From Bradyrhizobium sp. NAS96.2 (GTDB lineage: Bacteria; Pseudomonadota; Alphaproteobacteria; Rhizobiales; Xanthobacteraceae): DNA of 41,185 nt. The position numbers and the translations under genes are program-made. Location: assembly GCF_001908235.1 (NCBI RefSeq), contig NZ_LGHK01000092.1, positions 1 through 41,185 of the forward strand. The letters are read 5' to 3'. Below, piece after piece: positions 33,389-41,185 of this stretch. Every line of letters begins with the position of its first letter. Within the stretch, counting starts at the first letter, position 1. The notes below the pieces were generated by a model. The model ran no database searches and was not told the origin of the DNA. It was given only the letters and a program-made list of their open reading frames with translations.

Positions 33389-33892
33389 TCAGATTGCCGC
33401 GTCTGCCGTGCCCCAGGGGCCCTTCGGCAGCTCCGCCTGCTTCTCGGCAACCCGGTGCTTGAGGTCGATGCGGTCGCGCGAGGAAATGCCGAGCAGATCG
33501 GCAGCGCGCCAGACCACATTGTCCTCGAACTCGCTGACCTGGCCGTCGGCATAGACCAGCTCCCACATCATCTCGACGATGCGCAGCCGTCCCTCCTCAT
33601 TCACCGAGCGCATGATCACACTGGTAAAGTGATAGAGATCCACGGCCTCGCCTTCGACGCGCATCGCGGATGCGATCAGCTTGTCGGCGGTGCCGGGATC
33701 GAGCTGGAAGCGGCTCTCGATCAGGCTGTGCAGCTTGCGCGTCTCGGCGGGCGTCGGCTCGCCATCCAGCGAGACGACATGCACCAACAGCGCGGTCGCC
33801 GCCAGGCGATAGTCGCCATCATCGAAAGCGCGGTCGGTCTTTGCATCGGGGGAGACGATATCGGCAATGAATTGGCGGAGTCCGTCGAGCAT
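33389..33892 (-). CDS. TerB-like family protein
   Basis: 167 residues, helical. The TerB/DjlA-like pattern is visible in AATALLVHVVSLDGEPTPAE and MWELVYADGQVSEFEDNVVWRAADLLGI, each with an acidic loop that may bind metal. Despite the family name, tellurite resistance should not be assumed: alphaproteobacteria often carry one lone TerB copy with unknown task. ATG 33892 is chosen with AGAG upstream; a longer frame to 33988 adds 32 residues without similarity. It is 118 bp downstream of the adenylate cyclase gene. Confidence 0.88.
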   Translation of the reverse strand: MLDGLRQFIADIVSPDAKTDRAFDDGDYRLAATALLVHVVSLDGEPTPAETRKLHSLIESRFQLDPGTADKLIASAMRVEGEAVDLYHFTSVIMRSVNEEGRLRIVEMMWELVYADGQVSEFEDNVVWRAADLLGISSRDRIDLKHRVAEKQAELPKGPWGTADAAI

Positions 33893-34010
33893 CGCTCTCT
33901 CTATGGGATGAAGCTGAAATCTATATGGCGTGGAAACAGAACCGGCGCAATCCGCGCGGGTTCCCGCTGCGGCATTACGTTTCAGCAAGCATTACGCTTC
34001 AGCAATGTGA

Positions 34011-35420
34011 CTACGGTATCTCGTACACCACGAGCTTGTCGGCAATGCCGCGCAGTGCCGCTTCCTTCTGGATCGGCTTGATCGCCGCGCGATCGAGGAT
34101 GCCGGCCACTTCAGCCGATTCCATCACCGGCTGGGTCAGATGAATTTCCTGTGACGTCGACAGGCTCTGCACCCGCGCTGCGATATTCACGGTCTGGCCG
34201 AAATAGTCCTGCCGCTCGTTCAGCGTCACCGCGAGGCACGGCCCTTCGTGGATGCCGATCTTGACGACCAGATCCTCCTTGCCGCGCTCGGCGTTGAGAT
34301 CTTTCATCGCGGCCCGCATGCGCAAGCCCGCCGACAATGCATGCTCGGGCCGGATGAAGGTCGCCATCACGGCGTCGCCAATCGTCTTCACGACAGCGCC
34401 GCGCTCGGAGGCGATGATTTCGAGCAGCGCGTGGAAATGCGCGCGTACCAGATCGAACGCGGCGAGATCGCCGACCCGCTCATAGAGCGCGGTCGAGCCC
34501 TTGAGATCGGTGAACAGGAAGGTCAGCGCGGTGATCTTCAGCCGCTGGTCGACGGTGAGATTGTCGGCCTTGAACACATCGCGGAAGGTCTGGTTCGACA
34601 GCATCCGCTTCGCGGTGAGGATCGGCTTGCGCTTGCCGAGCAATTTGTGCAGCGGATCGCCGGCGATCCACACCGAGGGCAGCACGCGAACGTCGGCATG
34701 ATTCTCCAGCGAGAGCCGCAGCGGCCCGGGCCGCATCGTCGAGGTCCCGGTCGGCGCATGCGACTTGTTGAACGCGATCGAGAACTGCTGACGATCGGTG
34801 GTCGGCTCGCCCTCGACGGCAAAGAAGTGCGCCGAATGCGTCACCGGCTCGAACACGATGACGAACTGGTTGGGCAGGTTGAGCGACAGGATCGCCTTTT
34901 CGCCGGGCGGCAGCTCGAGCCCCTCCAGCGTCACCTCGTTGATCAGGGTCGACACCGAGGTCTCGTCGAACTCGATCCCCGAACTCCAGAACATCTGCCG
35001 GAAGTATTCCCAGATCGGCAGCGTATTCGGATCGTGCGCGGCAATGTGGCGGACCCGCGGGCTGACGGTGAAGGCAACCTCGACCAGTTCATCAACAGAG
35101 GCCTCGTAGCCGCACGCGCACAGCGCACAATTATAGTCGTCATGGCGCAGCGACTTCAGCGTCGTATGCGCATCGAGCACGCCGCCGCAGCCCGGACACA
35201 GCACGTTCCAGCTCATGTCGAACAGACCGAGCCGCGAGGCATGCAGGAAGCCGGAGATCACTTTCTCCTCTTCGAGCCCGGTGCGGCGCGAGAAATCCAG
35301 CACGTTGATGCGATTGAGCTCGCGATCATGGCCATCGGCGATCAACTGCTGCATGGCATCGACGACGGCCGGATCGGTCGTCTGCCTGAGGACTGCGAAG
35401 TGGGCCTGCGTATCGCTCAT
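34011..35420 (-). CDS. Class III adenylate cyclase with N-terminal DUF5939-type region
   Basis: 469 residues. Residues 1-290 form a DUF5939-like region with a zinc-ribbon pattern, C75-x2-C78 and C98-x2-C101. The cyclase domain spans 295-469: metal Asp residues are D305 (FTDLKGST) and D349 (GDAVMATF), K345 and D405 are the adenine-selecting pair, and N412 and R416 in VNIAARVQ are transition-state residues. The 44- and 7-residue spacings match mammalian cyclases. So ATP is the expected substrate. The N-terminal part lacks transmembrane helices, so the enzyme is cytoplasmic; its signal is unknown. It follows the P450 gene by 41 bp on the same strand, which suggests co-transcription. Confidence 0.92.
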   Translation of the reverse strand: MSDTQAHFAVLRQTTDPAVVDAMQQLIADGHDRELNRINVLDFSRRTGLEEEKVISGFLHASRLGLFDMSWNVLCPGCGGVLDAHTTLKSLRHDDYNCALCACGYEASVDELVEVAFTVSPRVRHIAAHDPNTLPIWEYFRQMFWSSGIEFDETSVSTLINEVTLEGLELPPGEKAILSLNLPNQFVIVFEPVTHSAHFFAVEGEPTTDRQQFSIAFNKSHAPTGTSTMRPGPLRLSLENHADVRVLPSVWIAGDPLHKLLGKRKPILTAKRMLSNQTFRDVFKADNLTVDQRLKITALTFLFTDLKGSTALYERVGDLAAFDLVRAHFHALLEIIASERGAVVKTIGDAVMATFIRPEHALSAGLRMRAAMKDLNAERGKEDLVVKIGIHEGPCLAVTLNERQDYFGQTVNIAARVQSLSTSQEIHLTQPVMESAEVAGILDRAAIKPIQKEAALRGIADKLVVYEIP

Positions 35421-35461
35421 GGTGAGGCCTTAAGTGAGCATTGGGACACCGCCGCGCAAGG

Positions 35462-36847
35462 TCAGCGCGGCTTGATCGTGAACACCGGAGAGCGGTTCGG
35501 CTGTGTCGTCACCACGCCGATCGGAATCACCGGATCCTTGTCCGCCAGCGCGACGCGGAATGCGCCGATGATCTTCGCAAGCGCGAGCGTTGCCTCGACC
35601 AGTGCGAAATGCGCACCGATGCAGACCCGCGCGCCGACCCCGAACGGCAGATAGGCAAAGCGATCGGGCGGCGTCCCCGTCATGAAACGCTGCGGCACGA
35701 ACGCATTCGGATCGCGCCACAGCTTTTCATGCCTGTGCAACAGCCACGGCGCGATCAGGATTACGTCATGCTTCCTGACCGGACGGCCCATGATGGTGTC
35801 GGGACCGCCCGCCGCACGCGCGATCAGGAATGCCGGCGGATAAAGCCGCATGGTTTCGTCGATCACCGCGCGGGTGAACTTCAACCGCTCGATGTCGAGC
35901 GTGCCATTTGCCGCCACGCTCCTGACTTCTGCTGCCAGTTGCTCCTGCGTCTCGGGATCGAGCGCCAGCAGATAGAGCGCCCAGAACAGCGCGGTCGCGG
36001 TCGTCTCGTGGCCGGCCAGGATCATGGTCGCGACCTGGTCGCCGAGCTGGGCATCGGTGAACGCCTTGCCGGTTTCGGGATCGCGCGCGGCGCCCATCAG
36101 ATCGAACAGGTCACGCGCGGGCGCGTTGTTATCCTTGCCGGCGGCGCGGCGCTCGGCCATCAGCTGGCCGACAAACGCGGTCCAGCGCTTGCGGAACCGG
36201 GCGCGCCGGAAATCCTGCGGGGTCGGCCAGCTCAAGGGCAGCACCAGGTCCAGCATGTGCGGCCGCGCCAGCGTGTTGCCATACTCCATCACGAAATCAC
36301 GCAGCGCGGCGCCGTGGCGATCCATGCCGAATGAGAACATGGTGCGGCCGGCGATCTCCAGCGTCATGCGCTGCATCACCTCGCGCAGATCGACCGGACC
36401 GCCGCTCGCCGACTTCAGCTTGGCGATGGTCTCGTCGACCGCCGCGATCATGTAGGGCACCAGCGTCTTCACCGCGCGCGGCGTGAACGCCGGCGCCAAG
36501 GTGCGGCGCTGATATTTCCAGGCACGGCCCTCCGCGATCAGCAATCCTTCGCCCAGCATCGGGCGCAGCACGCGCAGGCCGGCGGGCGTGCGGGTGTAAT
36601 TCTCATAATTGTCGACCAGCACGTGACGGATCGCATCCGGCGTGTTGAGGATGAAGCTCGAATGGCTGAGAAAGCGGCCCTGGACGATGTCGTCCTCATA
36701 GGCGCGCTGGCCCCAGGTCTCGATCGGCGAGTTGCGCATCACCCGCATCCGCTGGAACGCGCCCATGTCGGCGGGCGCGCGCGGCGGAGCCGGCGGGACC
36801 AGGGGACGCCGCGTGACCGTGGTATCGTAGACTTCGGCTATGCTCAT
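35462..36847 (-). CDS. Cytochrome P450
   Basis: 461 residues. The I-helix motif AGHETTATA is at 278-286, ExxR at 331-334 (ETMR), and the heme ligand is C409 in FGVGARVCIG. An N-terminal Pro-rich PPAPPRAPADM replaces a membrane anchor, so the enzyme should be soluble and use a separate ferredoxin and reductase, none of which is in the window. The length and sequence resemble the CYP4-like bacterial group (fatty-acid or alkane hydroxylase-like), but the substrate is not determinable. ATG 36847 follows GCGAGGA. It lies 83 bp downstream of the exported hydrolase gene and 41 bp upstream of the adenylate cyclase gene. Confidence 0.95.
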   Translation of the reverse strand: MSIAEVYDTTVTRRPLVPPAPPRAPADMGAFQRMRVMRNSPIETWGQRAYEDDIVQGRFLSHSSFILNTPDAIRHVLVDNYENYTRTPAGLRVLRPMLGEGLLIAEGRAWKYQRRTLAPAFTPRAVKTLVPYMIAAVDETIAKLKSASGGPVDLREVMQRMTLEIAGRTMFSFGMDRHGAALRDFVMEYGNTLARPHMLDLVLPLSWPTPQDFRRARFRKRWTAFVGQLMAERRAAGKDNNAPARDLFDLMGAARDPETGKAFTDAQLGDQVATMILAGHETTATALFWALYLLALDPETQEQLAAEVRSVAANGTLDIERLKFTRAVIDETMRLYPPAFLIARAAGGPDTIMGRPVRKHDVILIAPWLLHRHEKLWRDPNAFVPQRFMTGTPPDRFAYLPFGVGARVCIGAHFALVEATLALAKIIGAFRVALADKDPVIPIGVVTTQPNRSPVFTIKPR

Positions 36848-36930
36848 GGTCCTCGCTTCCTGCCTCACGCATTGGCCGATCCGGCCATGCGATCCCGGCG
36901 CCATGAAGGCGCGCGGACCCTCTACCAGAC

Positions 36931-38292
36931 CTAATAAGTCAGCTCGGCGACCGCAATCCGGTTCTCGGACGCCGGCCACGCCCGCATTACGATCCGCTCC
37001 CCGTTGAAGATCGCCGCCACCGGACGACCGACCTCGGCAGCGGCGAGCCGCAACGTCGTCACCGCGTCCGTCGGCACGCCGGATTTGACGTCGGACGGCT
37101 CCTTGCCGTCGAACAGCACGATATCGCGCGGCAGCCCGAAATAACCGCGCGGCCGCGACATCAGCACGATGGCGCCCGCACCGGCATCGGCCGGCAGCAT
37201 CGGCCGCGCCGCGCGCAGATGCACGATCTCGGAAGAGCGCGGAAACGGCGAGCGATAGATGTGCGTCGTCACAGCTCCCGGAGAAGTCAGCACGAATTCA
37301 AGCGGCCAGGACGGATTGACCTGCGCCGGCCCCCAGCGGCCGTCGGCGCCGGTCTGCGAGCTGTGCAGCGGGCCGCCGAGGCGCTCGCCGGTCTCTGCCG
37401 ACACATGATAGATGTCGACCACGGCGCCCGGCATCGGCCGGTTGGTCGGCACGCCGCCCGGCATGCTCGTGACGAGGCCGCTCAACCGCACCGCCGTCTC
37501 CGGCACGATCTCGATCCGCGACGGCTCATGCCCGGCGATGAATTTGTAGATCTCGCGAAAGGCGCGCGGATGATACGCGGTCTCGCGATGATCGACCGCG
37601 CCAAGCACCAGATTGGTCGCGCCCTTCAGCGCCGGGCCTTCCGTCGTGACGTTGGTCGGCGTGCCCGGCTTGCCGATGAAGCGGCCGTCGGCTTGCGCAT
37701 ATTTGTCGAGACCGTCGCTGCGCAAGGTCAGGAACGCGGTGCCGACAGTTACTTCGCTGTCGCCATCGTTCAGCCCACGCAGGAACGGTCCGCGCCCATT
37801 GAACTCGTTGCCGAGGCCGTCGTCGGACGCATACACACCGTGATTGGGCGTGCCGCACAGCACCGCGTGGCTGATGTCGCCGCCGCTACCGTTCTTGATG
37901 GTATTGCGGATCGCATTGCCGCCGCGCGAATTCCCGACCAGCGCGATGCGCGCGGCGCCGCTGCTCTGCTTGAGCTCCCTGACCGCCTCGGCGAGTGCGC
38001 GGCGCTGGTCCTCGGTCGAGGAGCGGCCCGCCTGCTCGACCTTGTCGTCGGCGCGCGCCAGGGGATCGGTGAAATTGATCGCGGCCATGCGCTCGCGCGG
38101 CACGCCGTTGGACTCCATCCGCCACAGCGTCGTCATCCAGAGCGCGGCGTGATCGCCATTGCCGTGCACGAACAGGATCGGCGGGATGTCGCCGGCTGGC
38201 GCGGACTGGGCCAAGGCCGGGGCGGCGAGGCGGCCGGCCAGCAGCGTCAGGGCGCCGGCCCCTTGAAAAAATCTCCGCCGCGACAGCGCCAT
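36931..38292 (-). CDS. Tat-exported alpha/beta hydrolase (lipase-like)
   Basis: 453 residues. A twin-arginine signal, SRRRFFQGAGALTLLAG, marks export. An alpha/beta hydrolase core begins near residue 38 with ILFVHGNGDHAALW. The nucleophile elbow is GNSRGG with S122. A His in LGAVDHRETAYHP probably completes the triad. A C-terminal beta-rich half of about 180 residues (VRLSGLVTSMPGGVPTNRP, GADGRWGPA) looks like a carboxypeptidase-regulatory or carbohydrate-binding-type domain. Substrate unknown; a secreted lipase or polyester hydrolase is plausible. ATG 38292 is used. It starts the minus-strand group ending at the adenylate cyclase. Confidence 0.85.
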   Translation of the reverse strand: MALSRRRFFQGAGALTLLAGRLAAPALAQSAPAGDIPPILFVHGNGDHAALWMTTLWRMESNGVPRERMAAINFTDPLARADDKVEQAGRSSTEDQRRALAEAVRELKQSSGAARIALVGNSRGGNAIRNTIKNGSGGDISHAVLCGTPNHGVYASDDGLGNEFNGRGPFLRGLNDGDSEVTVGTAFLTLRSDGLDKYAQADGRFIGKPGTPTNVTTEGPALKGATNLVLGAVDHRETAYHPRAFREIYKFIAGHEPSRIEIVPETAVRLSGLVTSMPGGVPTNRPMPGAVVDIYHVSAETGERLGGPLHSSQTGADGRWGPAQVNPSWPLEFVLTSPGAVTTHIYRSPFPRSSEIVHLRAARPMLPADAGAGAIVLMSRPRGYFGLPRDIVLFDGKEPSDVKSGVPTDAVTTLRLAAAEVGRPVAAIFNGERIVMRAWPASENRIAVAELTY

Positions 38293-38442
38293 TGCTCCCC
38301 TTCCCCAAACCTTTCAGGGCTTTAGCTGTGTCCTACCCAGTTAAAGGATACCGTAATCGCTGGACAGGACACGCGTTTGCCGGGCATCAGTTGATGCAGC
38401 CGGAATCATTCACAAACCATAGCAGGCCAACCGGAACCGGAT

Positions 38443-40122
38443 ATGACCGAACCGCCGAAGCGCCAAGACAGTATCACTGCACCGTTGCGGCATTCAATCT
38501 TCAGGCGGATATGGCTCGCCAGCCTGCTCTCCAATCTCGGCATCCTGATCCAGGGCGTCGGCGCCGCCTGGGCGATGACCCAGATGACCTCGGAAGCCGA
38601 CAAGGTGGCGCTCGTGCAGACCGCGCTGATGCTGCCGGTGATGCTGATCTCGATGCCGGCCGGCGCCATCGCCGACATGCATGACCGCCGCATCGTGGCG
38701 CTGGTGTCGCTGGCGATCGCGCTCTCCGGCGCCACCACGCTGACGGTGCTGGCCTGGCTCAATCTGGTGACGCCAAACATCCTGCTCGCGCTGTGCTTCG
38801 TCGTCGGCAGCGGCATGGCGCTGTTCGGCCCGGCCTGGCAATCCTCGGTCAGTGAGCAGGTGCCGTCGGAGACGCTGCCCGCCGCGGTCGCGCTGAACGG
38901 CATCAGCTACAACATCGCGCGCAGCTTTGGTCCGGCGATCGGCGGCATCGTGGTCGCCTCCGCCGGCGCCGTGGCGGCTTTCGCCGCCAATGCCGTGCTG
39001 TATCTGCCGCTGCTCGTCGTGCTGTTCCTGTGGAATCGCGTCAGCGAGCCGTCGCGGTTGCCGCGCGAGCGGCTGAACCGCGCCATCGTCTCCGGCGTGC
39101 GCTACATCACCAATTCGCCGTCGATCAAAATCGTGCTGACCCGCACCATGGTGACCGGCATCATCGGCGGCTCGGTCTCGGCGCTGATGCCGCTGGTTGC
39201 GCGCGATTTGCTGCATGGCGGTGCGCAGACCTACGGCATCATGCTCGGCGCCTTCGGCATGGGCGCGGTGATCGGCGCACTCAACATCAGCGAAATCCGC
39301 AGCCGGCTCAGCGGCGAAGCTGCGATCCGCGTCTGTGCGTTGACGATGGGGGCTGCGATTGCCGCGGTTGCCGTGAGCAAGCAGCCGGTGATCACCGCCG
39401 CCGCGCTGGTGGTTGCCGGCGCAGTGTGGATGCTGGCGATCGCGCTGTTCAATATCGGCGTGCAGCTGTCGGCGCCGCGCTGGGTCGCCGGCCGTTCGCT
39501 GGCGGCGTTTCAGGCCTCGATCGCCGGCGGCATCGCGATCGGAAGCTGGTGCTGGGGCCGCATCACGGACCTCGGCGGCGTCGAGATGGCGCTGTTGATC
39601 TCCGCCGGGTTGATGCTGCTGTCGCCGCTGCTCGGCATCTGGCTGCGGATGCCGCCGGTCGGCGCGCGCAACGAGGACGCGGCCGAGACGCTGGCCGATC
39701 CCGAGGTGCGGCTGCAACTGACCGGGCGCAGCGGGCCGCTGGTGGTGGAGATCGAGTACCGCGTGGCGCAGGACAATGCGCGGGCCTTCCACAATGTGAT
39801 GCAGGATGTGCAGCTCAGCCGCCAGCGCAACGGCGCCTATGGCTGGTCGATCGCGCGCGACATCGCCGATCCCGAATTGTGGACCGAGCGCTATCACTGC
39901 CCGACCTGGCTCGATTTCCTGCGCCAGCGCAACCGCGCCACCCAGATCGAGCGCGAGCTGCACCAGAAGGCGGCCAACTTCCATATCGGCGCGGAGCCGA
40001 TCCGCGTGCGCCGGATGCTGGAGCGGCCGTTCGGCTCGGTACGCTGGAAGGACGAGACCCCGGACCGCGCGGCAAAGGAGGTGATCCCGGTGGTCGCGAC
40101 CGCGGCGGGCAGCAGTACGTAG
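38443..40122 (+). CDS. MFS exporter with C-terminal ABM-like domain
   Basis: 559 residues, about 140 longer than a plain exporter. The first 400 residues have 10-12 helices of the MFS_3 (EntS-like) family, with GVGAAWAMTQMT, SMPAGAIADMHDRR and NGISYNIARSFGPAIGG. The tail from about 420 has VVEIEYRVAQDNARAFHNVM, SIARDIADPELWTERYHCP and LDFLRQRNRAT, which fits an antibiotic-biosynthesis-monooxygenase-like ferredoxin fold. Such fusions occur repeatedly in proteobacteria; the tail probably binds a ligand in the cytoplasm. The substrate is unknown. It is divergent from the hydrolase gene with a 150-bp gap and convergent with the cysteine-rich genes. Confidence 0.9.
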   Translation: MTEPPKRQDSITAPLRHSIFRRIWLASLLSNLGILIQGVGAAWAMTQMTSEADKVALVQTALMLPVMLISMPAGAIADMHDRRIVALVSLAIALSGATTLTVLAWLNLVTPNILLALCFVVGSGMALFGPAWQSSVSEQVPSETLPAAVALNGISYNIARSFGPAIGGIVVASAGAVAAFAANAVLYLPLLVVLFLWNRVSEPSRLPRERLNRAIVSGVRYITNSPSIKIVLTRTMVTGIIGGSVSALMPLVARDLLHGGAQTYGIMLGAFGMGAVIGALNISEIRSRLSGEAAIRVCALTMGAAIAAVAVSKQPVITAAALVVAGAVWMLAIALFNIGVQLSAPRWVAGRSLAAFQASIAGGIAIGSWCWGRITDLGGVEMALLISAGLMLLSPLLGIWLRMPPVGARNEDAAETLADPEVRLQLTGRSGPLVVEIEYRVAQDNARAFHNVMQDVQLSRQRNGAYGWSIARDIADPELWTERYHCPTWLDFLRQRNRATQIERELHQKAANFHIGAEPIRVRRMLERPFGSVRWKDETPDRAAKEVIPVVATAAGSST

Positions 40123-40135
40123 ATCTAGCCGGTCG

Positions 40136-40351
40136 TTACTGCCCGTTTTCGGTGAGCGTCTGCTGGCAGGCCTTGCTGAGGCGGCTGCGATGCTCCTTCA
40201 GGCAGGCCAGCACGACCTGATCGCCCTCGCTGAGATGAGCGCGGCAGAACCGCGAGGCATCGCGCGAGCAGGCATCACGCCCCTGCTGCTGTGCCGAGGC
40301 GGCCGACGTCAACAGAACCAGTGGCACGACGGCGAACAAGAATCGGGTCAT
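40136..40351 (-). CDS. Small secreted cysteine-rich protein (GLG1-like motif)
   Basis: 71 residues with a signal peptide (FLFAVVPLVLLTSAASA). The mature part has four cysteines spaced C-x7-C-x13-C-x11-C, in ACSRDASRFC, VVLACLKEHRSRLSKAC. This matches the cysteine-rich GLG1/FGFR-type repeat found in short periplasmic proteins of alphaproteobacteria. Two disulfides are likely. Function unknown. The next minus-strand gene upstream (40450-40740) is a paralogue, 98 bp away. The stop lies 13 bp from the MFS stop. Confidence 0.82.
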   Translation of the reverse strand: MTRFLFAVVPLVLLTSAASAQQQGRDACSRDASRFCRAHLSEGDQVVLACLKEHRSRLSKACQQTLTENGQ

Positions 40352-40370
40352 CTCTCAAAGCCTCTAAGGA

Positions 40371-40388
40371 ATAGAACGCTGGTTCTAT
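40371..40388. promoter_or_regulatory. Inverted repeat between the two cysteine-rich genes
   Basis: ATAGAAC and GTTCTAT form 7-bp arms around GCTG, 19 bp upstream of the 40351 start codon. It may be an operator, or a weak terminator of the upstream paralogue, since no T run follows. Confidence 0.35.
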
Positions 40389-40449
40389 AGCGTTTCGGGG
40401 GTGCGAAGAAGCTTGAAACGGCAGACCCGGCCAGTTCCCACGGCGCAAA

Positions 40450-40740
40450 TCACTCGGCGGCGGCCCGGCGCTGCGCGGCGAGGTCGCGATCCAGCACGAC
40501 GCGGCAGCCGCTGCTGAGCTGGGAGCGATTCTTGACCATGCAGGCGGTGATCCTGGGGATGTTCGGGATCTCGGCGCTGCACAGCCGGAACGCATCGCCC
40601 GAACACATCTGCTGCGCTTCAGCGCTGAACGCAAAGCTCGCGGTCGGCGACAGCACGGCAATTGTGGCCGCAACGGCCAACGCGACGCCGGCTCTGCGCC
40701 CTGCACGCTCAATGTCCTGACTCCTGAAGATGGTGATCAT
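40450..40740 (-). CDS. Secreted cysteine-rich protein, paralogue of 40136-40351
   Basis: 96 residues. A signal sequence (AGVALAVAATIAVLSPTASFA) follows a 20-residue N-region. The mature part has MCSGDAFRLCSAEIPNIPRITACMVK and RSQLSSGC, with four cysteines at C-x7-C-x12-C-x11-C, almost the same spacing as the neighbour. Thus the two belong to one cysteine-rich family and probably arose by duplication. ATG 40740 is used; a longer frame reaches 40833 but breaks signal-peptide form. The tail (DLAAQRRAAAE) is charged. Function unknown; periplasmic location expected. Confidence 0.78.
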   Translation of the reverse strand: MITIFRSQDIERAGRRAGVALAVAATIAVLSPTASFAFSAEAQQMCSGDAFRLCSAEIPNIPRITACMVKNRSQLSSGCRVVLDRDLAAQRRAAAE

Positions 40741-40958
40741 GATCGGCTCCCATCGGCGCCGCAAATGGCGGGGCCCTTGTTTGATGGACCGATCCTGCAC
40801 GGGAGCGAGCTGGCCGACCGTGACGGTCATCACGCATGGATAAGGCCCGCTTTTTCTTGCCGTTCCGCCGCCTTGTTGGGACCGCGTTAAGACCTTGTTG
40901 GCATTAATCGCTCGTTACGGCTGTGGCGTATCCTTAAGTTCCGAGAGAGTGTGTAGCG

Positions 40959-41185
40959 ATGCGTAGTGCGTTGGGCCTGATGCTGGCCAGTGTTGTAGCG
41001 GCGATCGTGATCGCCGGCGTGTGGTTCTGGACCTCCTCCCCGCGTGCCGACGCGGCTCCTCCGCAGACAACGGCAGCAAGCCAGGGCGATCCGCTCCCTG
41101 CGGCGGCAAGGCAGGCTGCCAGGGACGATGTCGACACGACCGCCGCGCTGTCGAAGCGCGCCGACGCCACCCAGGCGGCAGCGCC
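40959..41185 (+). CDS. Start of a membrane-anchored or exported protein (cut by window end)
   Basis: From ATG 40959 the frame stays open for 75 codons to the window edge. GAGAG lies 10-11 bases before it. The translation begins with a hydrophobic segment, LMLASVVAAIVIAGVWFW, then an Ala/Pro/Thr-rich stretch (PRADAAPPQTTAASQG) typical of the linker after a signal anchor. No domain is visible yet, so no function is given. It is divergent from the cysteine-rich genes, with a 218-bp gap. Confidence 0.7.
   Translation, partial: MRSALGLMLASVVAAIVIAGVWFWTSSPRADAAPPQTTAASQGDPLPAAARQAARDDVDTTAALSKRADATQAAA

Noticed and set aside
33389..33892. Tellurite resistance determinant.
   Set aside because: Only a lone TerB-like domain is present, with no terC, terD or terZ genes nearby.
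38494..39984. 496-codon minus-strand frame opposite the MFS gene.
   Set aside because: Extreme His/Gln/Arg/Asp content, no motif, and fully antisense to a clear transporter.

Overview
The window is GC-rich, densely coded chromosomal DNA that looks like an alphaproteobacterium of the Bradyrhizobium/Nitrobacteraceae group. This is inferred from the gene families present (an invasion-associated locus B protein, ArgG, RlmN, PhhB, YggT-YggU-FolD, a DUF5939-type adenylate cyclase), from a perfect CtrA-type box, and from several short palindromic intergenic repeat families, one with five copies here. No transposase, integrase, phage gene or CRISPR array was seen. Almost every gene is housekeeping or accessory metabolism.

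Layout. 1-2.3 kb: 3' end of an OmpA-domain protein with a strong terminator, then a SnoaL-like gene divergent from a TetR regulator, with two 19-bp inverted repeats between them. 2.5-7.4 kb, minus strand: argG, a PAP2 phosphatase, a small membrane protein, rlmN and an IalB-family protein. 7.6-9.5 kb: a dienoyl-CoA-reductase-like SDR divergent from a quinone-oxidoreductase-like MDR. 9.7-12.6 kb: DUF1232 protein, phhB, an orphan TAXI-type solute-binding protein and a small membrane protein of unusual composition. 12.7-17.0 kb: Tat-exported PhoD, a membrane-anchored amidase, a convergent exported protein of unknown function, and a lone receiver protein. 17.2-20.7 kb: a Crp/Fnr regulator, then a tightly packed run of a divergent Lgt paralogue, a multi-cysteine radical SAM protein of the Tes/MJ0619 type and two tandem paralogous small membrane proteins.

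20.7-28.2 kb: typA behind a promoter followed at once by an intrinsic-terminator hairpin, a flavin amine oxidase, a minus-strand cluster (DUF2269, SDR-DoxX fusion, and a frameshifted DCC/DUF393 gene), a GNAT acetyltransferase behind a CtrA box, and ppa. 28.3-30.5 kb: yggT-yggU-folD on the minus strand, then tRNA-Ala(CGC) with two tandem 90-bp repeats at its 3' side. 30.5-38.3 kb, all minus strand: enoyl-CoA hydratase, glutamine amidotransferase, SDR, TerB-like protein, adenylate cyclase, cytochrome P450 and a Tat-exported alpha/beta hydrolase. 38.4-41.2 kb: an MFS exporter with a C-terminal extra domain, two paralogous secreted cysteine-rich proteins, and the start of an anchored protein cut by the window edge.

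The best candidate for an undescribed system is the 18.06-20.74 kb operon. It joins a membrane acyl/diacylglyceryl-transferase-like protein, a radical SAM enzyme of the family that couples lipid chains in archaea, and two small proline-rich membrane proteins that share a Gly-Cys-Ala-Thr motif. A role in lipid or lipoprotein modification is an inference from the families, not something the sequence proves.
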